From an uncultured Alistipes sp. (GTDB taxonomy: Bacteria > Bacteroidota > Bacteroidia > Bacteroidales > Rikenellaceae), in assembly GCA_900552955.1 (NCBI GenBank), contig USBO01000039.1, forward strand, positions 1 through 14,332: DNA of 14,332 nucleotides, given 5' to 3'. Of the stretch, positions 1 to 6,310 are shown piece after piece. Position 1 is the first letter of the stretch; each line of letters starts with the position of its first letter. A program made the translations under genes and the position numbers. Under the pieces are notes generated by a model. It was not told where the DNA came from and did not search any database. It saw only the letters and a program-made list of their open reading frames with translations.

Positions 1-242
1 ATGCCCAGCCGCCGGATGCGCTCGGCGTCGTCGGCGCGCAGCCGTTCGAACTCGCGGCAGCGCAGTTGCAGCGCTTCGATCGACGCTGCGGCCTCGCCCT
101 CCTTCGTGCGATAGCGTTCGATCTGCGACAGCAGCGCGTGTCGATTGCGTTCCAGACGGCGCGTCTCGGCATGGTGACGACGCAGCGCGCCCGCCAGCAG
201 CAGCGTGACGGTCAGCGCATAAAGAATAAGGTATTTTTTCAT
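1..242 (-). CDS. Small membrane-anchored coiled-coil protein (N-terminal part; runs off left edge)
   Basis: The visible part is 80 codons. It begins MKKYLILYALTVTLLLAGAL, a short basic start followed by one hydrophobic segment (about residues 4-20), which reads as a signal anchor. After this comes a highly charged heptad-like stretch rich in Arg, Glu and Leu (about 21-80) that should form a coiled coil facing outward. There is no stop before the window edge. The wording of the charged part (ERNRHALL, then ERYRTKEG, then REFERLRADDAERIRRLG) reminds me of small membrane proteins in Bacteroidetes prophages, possibly of the DUF6549 kind or spanin-like; this is recalled, not searched. I chose the ATG directly before Lys-Lys; an in-frame GTG lies seven codons upstream. 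The gap to the upstream gene on this strand is 51 bp with no clear promoter or terminator. Function is unknown. Confidence 0.6.
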   Translation of the reverse strand, partial: MKKYLILYALTVTLLLAGALRRHHAETRRLERNRHALLSQIERYRTKEGEAAASIEALQLRCREFERLRADDAERIRRLG

Positions 243-293
243 GATGACAACGGTTTTGCGCACAAGATAACGCCGTGCGCCGCCGTCGTGTTT

Positions 294-1061
294 CTATTTT
301 TCGGGAAGCTCCGCCAGGGCCGCGGCGATCCGTTCGGCCGTGAGCGACAGATAGCGCGCTTCGCCGCACGAGGCGATCGAGCAGACCCCCTCGCAGTCGA
401 AGGCGAAGAGTTCGTCGAACACACCGAGCTGCTCCGCCCCGACAGGCTGCTCCACCAGCGGAATTCCCGCCCGCCGCGCCGCCGCGATCACCAGCGTGCG
501 CTCGACGTCCGCCGCTGCGGGCGAAGCGTAGATCACTCCGTCGAACACGGCGAAGAGCGGCGCATCGTCCGCCCGGCGCACCACGCCGTCGCCGTCGCAA
601 AGGATTGCGCAGCGCGCAGCGTGCTGCGCTGCCTCCTGCTGCGCCCACCGCACCGCTTCGCGGCGCGCCGACGTCGGCCACTCGGGACGAAAGCCTCCGC
701 ACCGCACGACCACGGCCGCCGGACGCAGGCTCCGCAGCGCATACTCCCCGTAGAGCGACACGCCGTCGGCCGTGATCGCCCGCCGGCCGTCGGCATAGAG
801 CCGCAGCGTGACGGTCGCACCGCCCGCCGGATAGCCGTTGGCGCGCAGCAGCGCCCCGATCTCGCCGATGATCCGCCCCTCCGGCAACTCCGCCCCGCAC
901 CCGTAGAGCCGCGCCGAAGCCTCGCGCAGCAGCCGCAGATGGGCCGCAGCATGCAGCGGGCGGTAGTCGACCGCACGCAGCCGTTGATAGAGGTACACCC
1001 CCTCGGGCAGCCCCTCGCCGAGCGGTGCCAAACGGCCGTCGATGGAACAGAGATCGGTCAT
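294..1061 (-). CDS. Fold-type IV aminotransferase-like protein lacking the PLP lysine (probable pseudoenzyme)
   Basis: This 255-residue protein has the length and layout of class IV PLP enzymes (D-alanine aminotransferase, branched-chain aminotransferase, aminodeoxychorismate lyase PabC). Residues 20-54 match the N-terminal block in which EGVY leads to HLRLLREASARL, like DGVYE leading to the HIDRL region of D-amino-acid transaminase. Residues 129-144 (PTSARREAVRWAQQEA) align with the block that normally reads IKSLNLL...AKQEA, which puts Thr130 where the Schiff-base lysine should be. About 33 residues on, the usual V-T-E-G-S-S-S-N block reads VVRRADDAP, so the conserved Glu and Asn are also gone. 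The C-terminal block FDELFAFDCEGVCSIA (215-230) matches the usual DELF block. The fold is therefore probably kept but transaminase chemistry is unlikely. It follows holA by 13 bp and is probably cotranscribed with tilS and holA. It could bind a ligand or be a family-specific scaffold; no function can be assigned. Confidence 0.75.
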   Translation of the reverse strand: MTDLCSIDGRLAPLGEGLPEGVYLYQRLRAVDYRPLHAAAHLRLLREASARLYGCGAELPEGRIIGEIGALLRANGYPAGGATVTLRLYADGRRAITADGVSLYGEYALRSLRPAAVVVRCGGFRPEWPTSARREAVRWAQQEAAQHAARCAILCDGDGVVRRADDAPLFAVFDGVIYASPAAADVERTLVIAAARRAGIPLVEQPVGAEQLGVFDELFAFDCEGVCSIASCGEARYLSLTAERIAAALAELPEK

Positions 1062-1074
1062 CGCGCAATGAAAA

Positions 1075-2145
1075 TCAGAGTGTCAGCATCTTGAGCAGCA
1101 GTTCGCGCAGCAGTTCGCCGTCCGACGCACCGCCCGCATCGAGCCCCTTGCTCTTGCCGTCGTATTCGCGCAGCAGCCCCAGCACCCCGAAGACCTTGTT
1201 GTTGGGCCAGCGCGGCATCGCCTGCCGCAGCTCGTTGATCGCAAAGACGTTGCCTACCTTCAGCGCCCGCATCAACTCGGCGTCCGACGGCGCACCCGTC
1301 CCCTGCCGCCGCGCCAGCCAGTGGAGGTAATTGAGCACGAAGAGCTGCTTGAACTGCCCGAAGAGCGCCATGACGGTCACCAGCAGCGGGTTCTCCTTCG
1401 GGTTGCGGCCGAAATGGTCGGCGATGCGCAGCGCACGGGCCAAGTCTCGCCCCAGCACGGCCTTGCACAGCTCGAAATTGTTGTATTCGCGCGAAATACC
1501 GATATTGCGCTCGATGTCGCCGTCGGTGATGCGCTGCGTCCCCTCGGGCAGCGAGACGAGCAGTTTTTCGAGTTCGTTGACGATCTTCGACACGTCGCAC
1601 CCCAGATGGTCGGTCAGCATCGACAGCGCCTTCTCGTCGATGCGGCACCCCTTCGAGGCGATGAACCCCGCCAGCCACGGCCCGATCTCGTAGTCGCGCG
1701 GCCGCACCGACTCGAAGACCGCACCGCACGCCGCCGCCTGCTTATAGAAGGCCGACCGCTTGTCGACGCTCTTCTCCTTGTGGCATACGACGAGGATGGT
1801 CGACGCCTGCGGCTTCTGCGTGTAGAGCGAGAGCTTCTCGATCTGCCGCATCTGCTGCGCCTCCTTGACAATCACCACCTCGTAGCTGCCCATCATCGGC
1901 ATCTGACGGCAGCAGTTTATCACGCGGCCGGGATCCGTGTCGCGGCCGTAGAGCACGATCTGGTTGAACGACCGCTCGGCCTCGCCGAGGATCGTCGCCG
2001 CCAGCCGCTCGCAGAGCGCATCGATGAAGTAGGATTCGTCGCCCATAAGCAGGTAAACCGGCGCGAAACGGCGTGCGGCGATGTCGGCCGACAGCCGTTC
2101 GAACTGCGCCACCGAATCCCGAAAGCGGACTGCACTCTTGGCCAT
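1075..2145 (-). CDS. holA: DNA polymerase III subunit delta
   Basis: This 356-residue protein is the clamp-loader subunit that opens the beta sliding clamp during replication. The N-terminal domain has the family's hallmark PVYLLMGDESYFID (29-42), which corresponds to the degenerate nucleotide-binding fold of HolA. The middle part contains MMGSYEVVIVKEAQQM (84-99) and STILVVCHKEKSVDKRS (115-131). The C-terminal collar domain includes NPLLVTVMALFGQFKQLFVLN (252-272), a typical helix of the family. Length matches bacterial delta (about 340 residues). The start is an ATG two bases after the tilS stop (TGA-CC-ATG), so translation is probably coupled. The frame stays open far upstream through tilS, but similarity begins only at this ATG. 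It is the middle gene of a tilS-holA-aminotransferase-like cluster. No Shine-Dalgarno is evident. Confidence 0.93.
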   Translation of the reverse strand: MAKSAVRFRDSVAQFERLSADIAARRFAPVYLLMGDESYFIDALCERLAATILGEAERSFNQIVLYGRDTDPGRVINCCRQMPMMGSYEVVIVKEAQQMRQIEKLSLYTQKPQASTILVVCHKEKSVDKRSAFYKQAAACGAVFESVRPRDYEIGPWLAGFIASKGCRIDEKALSMLTDHLGCDVSKIVNELEKLLVSLPEGTQRITDGDIERNIGISREYNNFELCKAVLGRDLARALRIADHFGRNPKENPLLVTVMALFGQFKQLFVLNYLHWLARRQGTGAPSDAELMRALKVGNVFAINELRQAMPRWPNNKVFGVLGLLREYDGKSKGLDAGGASDGELLRELLLKMLTL

Positions 2146-2147
2146 GG

Positions 2148-3488
2148 TCAGATGATCTCTTTGGTTATACGCAATACATTCTCCGTGCGGTCGGTGAGCC
2201 GGTAGCGGTCGTCGATGCGCCGCCCGACGAGCCACACGATCTCGTCGCCCGACACGAGCACGAACTGCCGCTGCTTCTCGGGCAGCGACACCTTGCGGTC
2301 GATCAGGAAGTCGCTCACCTTCTTGTGCCCCTCCATGCCGAAGGGGACGAACGTGTCGCCCTCGCGCCAGCGGCGCAGCCGCAGCGGATAGTGCAGACGG
2401 TCGGCATCGAGCAGCGCCACCTGCTCCGGCACGTCGCAGACGCGAATGTCGTCGATGTCGCACGACTCGAAGTAGAGCACCATGTTGCCGCAGTAGCTGC
2501 GCTGCGCGCCCCGCTCGACCGTCACCTCGCAGGCGTCGTCGGGCGCGATGCGCTCCACGAGAATCCGCCCGCGGTCGACCGTGGCCACATACTCCCTGGC
2601 ATAGAAACGCCGCCCCGACACCCCCTCGCTCAGCGCGCGGCACAGGGCGTCGCAGACATCGCCCTTGAAGCCGTACTGCGAACCGAGCAGTTCGTAGACG
2701 GCGAAATTGCGCGGATAGGCCGCTTCGATCCGCCCGACGTGGATCGTGGCAATGCCGTCGGCCTCGGTCACGACCTCCTCGCGCAGGTGGGCGACCGCCG
2801 CCTCGATGAAGAGCTGCGCCTCGGTCAGCCGTTCGATGTTGTGACGCATCAGATCGGTGAACTTGGGATTGATCTCGCGGATGCGCGGAATCAGCCCCAG
2901 CCGGATCTTGTTGCGCAGGTATTTTGTCGAACGGTTCGACGAATCCTCGCGGAAGGGAATCCGCTGCGCCACGGCATACTCCAGAATCTCGCGGCGCGAG
3001 GCGAACATCAGCGGCCGCACCACACGTCCCATGCGGGTGCTGATCCCCGTCAGCCCGCGCAGCCCCGTGCCGCGCAGCAGGTTGATGAAGAAGGTTTCGA
3101 TCGAGTCGTCGGCATGGTGCGCCACGGCGATCGCGGCATAGCCATGCTCGCAGCACAGCTCCTCGAACCACGCGTAGCGCAGGCGGCGGGCCGCCATCTC
3201 CATCGACTCGCCCGTGCGTTCCATCTCGCCCGTCGTGTCGAACCGCCGGTTGTAACACGGCACACCGTAACGGGCCGCCTCGCGCGCTACGATCACCTCG
3301 TCCTCGTCGCTCTCGGCGCCGCGCAACTGGAAATTGCAGTGCGCCACTCCGAACCGATACCCCAGCGCGGCCATGAGCGACAGCAACACCATCGAATCGA
3401 CGCCGCCCGAAACGGTCAGCAGCACCCGCTCGTCGCGGGTGAAGAGCCCGTAACGCTCGACATAGGATTGAAAACGATCGGTCAACAT
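2148..3488 (-). CDS. tilS: tRNA(Ile)-lysidine synthetase TilS
   Basis: This enzyme attaches lysine to C34 of the CAU-anticodon isoleucine tRNA with ATP, changing both its codon reading and charging. The 446-residue product has the PP-loop SGGVDS at 27-32, the following VAHCNFQLRGAESDEDE (48-64), and HHADDSIETFFINLLRG (124-140), all diagnostic. DSSNRSTKYLRNKIRLGLIP (182-201) is the conserved RNA-contacting stretch. The C-terminal TilS_C domain is seen as LRLRRWREGDTFVPFGMEGH (369-388) followed by KKVSDFLIDRKV. Length is usual for the long form. I chose the ATG at 3488; an in-frame TTG three codons upstream (3497) is an alternative. No standard promoter is clear: the sequence TTAATTTG six bases before the ATG is one mismatch from the Bacteroidetes -7 box. 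The gene starts only about 20 bp from the end of the inverted-repeat element at 3510-3672. Confidence 0.95.
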   Translation of the reverse strand: MLTDRFQSYVERYGLFTRDERVLLTVSGGVDSMVLLSLMAALGYRFGVAHCNFQLRGAESDEDEVIVAREAARYGVPCYNRRFDTTGEMERTGESMEMAARRLRYAWFEELCCEHGYAAIAVAHHADDSIETFFINLLRGTGLRGLTGISTRMGRVVRPLMFASRREILEYAVAQRIPFREDSSNRSTKYLRNKIRLGLIPRIREINPKFTDLMRHNIERLTEAQLFIEAAVAHLREEVVTEADGIATIHVGRIEAAYPRNFAVYELLGSQYGFKGDVCDALCRALSEGVSGRRFYAREYVATVDRGRILVERIAPDDACEVTVERGAQRSYCGNMVLYFESCDIDDIRVCDVPEQVALLDADRLHYPLRLRRWREGDTFVPFGMEGHKKVSDFLIDRKVSLPEKQRQFVLVSGDEIVWLVGRRIDDRYRLTDRTENVLRITKEII

Positions 3489-3497
3489 CTCCGACAA

Positions 3498-3681
3498 ATT
3501 AAAATGAACAATTAAGAATTAAAAATCAAAGCGATCAACGATGTTCGAACGCGGGTGCAGCCTGCGGAGGAACGCTTCAGCAGGCCTCCGCCGCCGGAGG
3601 CTGCGGCCCGCGGGGCTCGAGGAGCCGCACTGCTTCGATGAAAAGTCAGGAGGTAATTTTTAATTCTCAATTTTCGATTTC
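3498..3681. repeat. Inverted-repeat-bounded intergenic element between murB and tilS (MITE/REP-like candidate)
   Basis: AT-rich ends enclose a very GC-rich core. The left end at 3510-3526 (AATTAAGAATTAAAAAT) is the reverse complement of 3656-3672 (ATTTTTAATTCTCAATT) at 16 of 17 positions. The right end also reads as loose heptamers (AATTCTC, AATTTTC, GATTTCTC). The core holds a perfect hairpin, GCCTCCG-CCGC-CGGAGGC (3584-3601), an outer pair GCAGCCT/AGGCTGC (3557-3563 with 3598-3604), a competing pair GCGGAGG/CCTCCGC (3564-3570 with 3585-3591), and GGCTC-GAG-GAGCC (3614-3626). No U-run follows the stems, so a simple terminator is unlikely. I see no convincing gene and no clear target-site duplication. 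It is either a dispersed non-autonomous repeat or a structured leader of tilS. Only one copy lies in this window. Confidence 0.55.
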
Positions 3682-4689
3682 TCACAATACGTTCACTTCG
3701 GCGACGATCTCCACGCCGAACTTCGCGCGCACGGCCTCCTGCACCTTGCGTGCCAATGCCAGCACCTCGCCGCCCGCGGCACCGCCGTAGTTGACGAGCA
3801 CCAGCGCCTGCCGTTCGTGGACACCCACGCACCCTTCGCGACAGCCCTTCATGCCCGCCCGCTCGATGAGCCACCCCGCGGCCAGCTTCGCATGCCCCTC
3901 CCCCGCGGGATAGAGCGGCATATCGGGATAAGCGGCCCGAAGGCGCTCGGCCGCGGCGGTCTCGACCACCGGATTCTTGAAGAAGCTGCCGGCATTGCCC
4001 AGCACGGCCGTGTCGGGCAGTTTCGACCGCCGGATGGCGCAGACCGCCTCGCGGATGTTGCGCAGCGTCACGCCGCCGCGCACCTCGGTCTCGCGCAGCA
4101 GATCGCCGTAGCCCAGCTCGGGCTGCGGGCGGCGGCTCAGGCGGAAGGTGACCGCCGTGATGACGACCCGCCCGCGCAGCGCGTGTTTGAAAACACTCTC
4201 ACGGTACCCGAACGCACAATGCTCCTTCGAGAGGATCAGCGTATTGCCCGTGTCGACGCAGAACATCTCCACGCTCCGGATCGTGTCTTTGGCCTCGGCG
4301 CCGTAGGCCCCGATGTTCTGCACCGGCGCCGCCCCGACCTTGCCCGGGATGAGCGACAGGTTCTCGAGCCCCCACAGGTCGCGGCCGACGGCCCATGCCA
4401 CCAGATCGTCCCACTCCACGCCCGCCGCGGCACGCACGATCACCTCGTCGGGCGTCTCGGCCACGACGTCGACCGACGTGCCGCGCGGCGTGAGCAGCAC
4501 GCCGTCGTAGTCGCGCGTGAAGAGGATATTGTTGCCGCCGGCGAGCACCGTCCATCGGGCGGGCACGCCCTTTGCGAAAAACTCCTTCAGGTCGTCCGTC
4601 GTCTCGAACTCGACGAGCCGTGCGGCCCGCTGCCGCACACGGAAACTGTTGCGGTCGGCGAGGTCGATGTCAGAAAATTCACGAATCAT
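3682..4689 (-). CDS. murB: UDP-N-acetylmuramate dehydrogenase MurB
   Basis: MurB reduces UDP-N-acetylglucosamine enolpyruvate to UDP-N-acetylmuramate with NADPH and FAD, an early cytoplasmic step of peptidoglycan synthesis. The 335-residue product begins with NSFRV (14-18) and has the FAD-binding stretch VLAGGNNILFTRDYDG (48-63), then GLENLSLIPGKVGAAPVQNIGAYG (107-130). The catalytic residues I can place by motif are Arg163 in GYRESVFK (161-168), Ser235 in GNAGSFFKNP (231-240), and Glu331 in the C-terminal EVNVL. The YRESVFK insertion makes it the E. coli-like type I enzyme. The start is the ATG at 4689; the frame is open upstream, but a promoter box ends only four bases before this ATG, which rules out a longer protein from that promoter. 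murB diverges from the DUF4301 gene and reads toward tilS across a 193-bp spacer. Confidence 0.95.
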   Translation of the reverse strand: MIREFSDIDLADRNSFRVRQRAARLVEFETTDDLKEFFAKGVPARWTVLAGGNNILFTRDYDGVLLTPRGTSVDVVAETPDEVIVRAAAGVEWDDLVAWAVGRDLWGLENLSLIPGKVGAAPVQNIGAYGAEAKDTIRSVEMFCVDTGNTLILSKEHCAFGYRESVFKHALRGRVVITAVTFRLSRRPQPELGYGDLLRETEVRGGVTLRNIREAVCAIRRSKLPDTAVLGNAGSFFKNPVVETAAAERLRAAYPDMPLYPAGEGHAKLAAGWLIERAGMKGCREGCVGVHERQALVLVNYGGAAGGEVLALARKVQEAVRAKFGVEIVAEVNVL

Positions 4690-4693
4690 AGTG

Positions 4694-4701
4694 CAAAGAT
4701 A
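4694..4701 (-). promoter_or_regulatory. -7 box of the murB promoter (TATCTTTG)
   Basis: On the minus strand TATCTTTG matches the Bacteroidetes sigma-ABfr -7 consensus TAnnTTTG in full. Only the four bases CACT separate it from the murB ATG, so transcription should begin at or within a few bases of the start codon. No good TTTG -33 element is seen at the usual spacing. Confidence rests on the exact match and position. Confidence 0.7.
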
Positions 4702-4713
4702 GGAAATTTTCAG

Positions 4714-4721
4714 TAACTTTA
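4714..4721 (+). promoter_or_regulatory. Possible -7 box of the DUF4301 gene promoter (TAACTTTA)
   Basis: TAACTTTA differs from TAnnTTTG only at the last base. It would give a leader of about 50 nt before the DUF4301 start. It lies 12 bp from the divergent murB -7 box, so the -33 region of each promoter would overlap the -7 region of the other. No clear -33 element is seen. Confidence 0.35.
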
Positions 4722-4775
4722 CTTCGTTCGGCCGCAGCAGGAAACCCACGGCCGGACACCACGCCTAAAACCGCA

Positions 4776-6215
4776 ATGACCATGTTTACCGACCAGGACA
4801 AAGCCTCCATCCGCGCACACGGGCTCACCCCCGAGGCCGTGGAGCAGCAAATCGACAATTTCCGCCGCGGCTTCCCCTATCTGAGGGTCGTCCGCGCCGC
4901 CTCGCCTGGCGACGGCATCCTCACTCCCGCGCCGCCCGAACTGGCGGCTGCCGTGCGACGCTACGACGAGGCGGCCGCACGACTCGGCATCGTCAAGTTC
5001 GTTCCGGCGTCGGGCGCCGCCACGCGTATGTTCAGGGAGCTCTTCGCCTTCGTCGAGGAGGGGCGCCGCAGCGAGGGGATCGACCGCCTGCTGCACGACA
5101 TCGAGCGCTTCGCCTTCTGGCCCGAGCTGCGCGCCACGCTGCCCGCCGGCGCCGACGACCGCACCGTCGTGTCGCACATCATTCTCGAAGGGCTCGGCTA
5201 CGGCCGCTGCCCGAAGGGGCTGGTGACCTTCCACGCCTACCCCGAAGGGGCGCGCAAGGCGGCCGAGGAGCATCTGGTCGAGGGAGCGCAGTACGCCGCT
5301 GCGGCAGGCCGCGTACGCATCCACTTCACCGTCTCGCCCGAACATCGCGCAGGATTCGAAGCGCTGACGGCCGAGAAGGCCCCCGCCTACGGACAACGGT
5401 TCGGCGTGCGCTACGACATCACCTTCTCCGAGCAGAAACCCTCGACCGACACCGTGGCGGTCAACCCCGACAACACGCTCTTCCGCACCGACGACGGCGG
5501 ACTGCTCTTCCGTCCGGCGGGCCACGGCGCCCTGATCGAAAACCTCGACGAGATCGACGCCGACCTCATCTTCATCAAGAACATCGACAACGTGACGACC
5601 GACGCCCGACGCGGCGACACGATCACCTATAAAAAGGTGCTGGCGGGCGTGCTGCTCGAGTTGCAGGAGCGCTGTTTCGAGTACATCCGCGCGCTCGACA
5701 CGGGCGGTGCCGAGCTGGCCGACATCGCCCGCTTCATCCGCGAACGGCTCTGCGTGCGGTTGCCCGACGACTACAACTCGGCCACGCTGCGTGCCGTGCT
5801 CGACCGCCCGATCCGCGTCTGCGGGATGGTACGCAACGAGGGCGAACCGGGCGGCGGCCCCTTCTGGGCGCTCAACGACGACGGCACGGAGTCGCTCCAG
5901 ATCGCCGAATCGAGCCAGATCGCACCCGCCGACCGGCCGCTCATGCAGCGGGCCACCCACTTCAATCCGGTCGATCTGGTCTGCGGCGTGCGCAACGTGC
6001 GGGGCGAGAAGTTCGATCTGCGCCGCTACACCGACCCGCAGACGGGCTTCATCTCGCCGAAATCCTTCGCCGGCCGCGAGCTGCGCGCACAAGAGCTGCC
6101 CGGGCTGTGGAACGGCGCGATGGCACGCTGGAACACCGTCTTCGTCGACGTCCCCGTCACCACCTTCTCGCCCGTCAAAGAGGTGCTCGACCTGTTGCGG
6201 CCGCAGCATCAGTAG
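4776..6215 (+). CDS. DUF4301 family protein (nucleotidyltransferase-like)
   Basis: The 479-residue protein matches what I know of the DUF4301 family, which is widespread in Bacteroidota and uncharacterised. The segment KFVPASGAATRMFREL (74-89) looks like the glycine-rich nucleotide-binding turn of sugar-1-phosphate uridylyltransferases. CPKGLVTFHAYPEGARKAAEEH (145-166), HFTVSPEHRAGFEAL (183-197), KPSTDTVAVNPDN (221-233) and DADLIFIKNIDNV (261-273) are further blocks in the order expected for that fold. A role in activating a sugar as a UDP derivative is a family-level inference; the substrate is unknown. No signal peptide or membrane segment is seen, so it should be cytoplasmic. A second ATG two codons downstream (4782, giving MFTDQDK) is an equally good start. 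It is transcribed alone: divergent from murB and ending at the hairpin at 6251-6280. Confidence 0.85.
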   Translation: MTMFTDQDKASIRAHGLTPEAVEQQIDNFRRGFPYLRVVRAASPGDGILTPAPPELAAAVRRYDEAAARLGIVKFVPASGAATRMFRELFAFVEEGRRSEGIDRLLHDIERFAFWPELRATLPAGADDRTVVSHIILEGLGYGRCPKGLVTFHAYPEGARKAAEEHLVEGAQYAAAAGRVRIHFTVSPEHRAGFEALTAEKAPAYGQRFGVRYDITFSEQKPSTDTVAVNPDNTLFRTDDGGLLFRPAGHGALIENLDEIDADLIFIKNIDNVTTDARRGDTITYKKVLAGVLLELQERCFEYIRALDTGGAELADIARFIRERLCVRLPDDYNSATLRAVLDRPIRVCGMVRNEGEPGGGPFWALNDDGTESLQIAESSQIAPADRPLMQRATHFNPVDLVCGVRNVRGEKFDLRRYTDPQTGFISPKSFAGRELRAQELPGLWNGAMARWNTVFVDVPVTTFSPVKEVLDLLRPQHQ

Positions 6216-6250
6216 CCGCTCCCACCGATCGCCGGGAGCACCGGAAACGA

Positions 6251-6280
6251 TTCGCCCCTGCCTCACACGGCAGGGGCGAA
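6251..6280. terminator. Shared hairpin terminator between convergent genes
   Basis: TTCGCCCCTGCC (6251-6262) and GGCAGGGGCGAA (6269-6280) form a perfect 12-bp stem around the 6-nt loop TCACAC. It lies 35 bp after the DUF4301 stop and about 30 bp after the stop of the opposing lipoprotein gene. Short T-containing tails follow on both sides (CTCTTTCAT on plus, TCGTTTCC on minus), so it can act in both directions. A weaker 6-bp stem, GCTCCC/GGGAGC (6218-6223 with 6234-6239), lies just before it. Confidence 0.8.
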
Positions 6281-6310
6281 CTCTTTCATACAGGGAAGCA
6301 TCCCGAAAAA

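Noticed and set aside
258..280. Stem GCGCAC/GTGCGC between the aminotransferase-like gene and the left-edge gene as a terminator
   Set aside because: Only 6 bp with an 11-nt loop and no U-run on the minus strand; it does not meet the form of an intrinsic terminator.
1075..3258. A single 727-codon frame that could be read as a TilS-HolA fusion
   Set aside because: tilS and holA are in different frames, and tilS has its own stop two bases before the holA ATG. The upstream part of this frame is an out-of-frame reading of tilS.
2073..3515. 480-codon plus-strand open frame opposite tilS and the holA start
   Set aside because: It covers tilS almost exactly in antisense with no protein-like features; tilS has all its catalytic motifs.
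3512..3874. 120-codon minus-strand frame across the murB end and the repeat element
   Set aside because: It starts inside murB in another frame, and its tail is only the translation of the repeat element. There is no start signal of its own.
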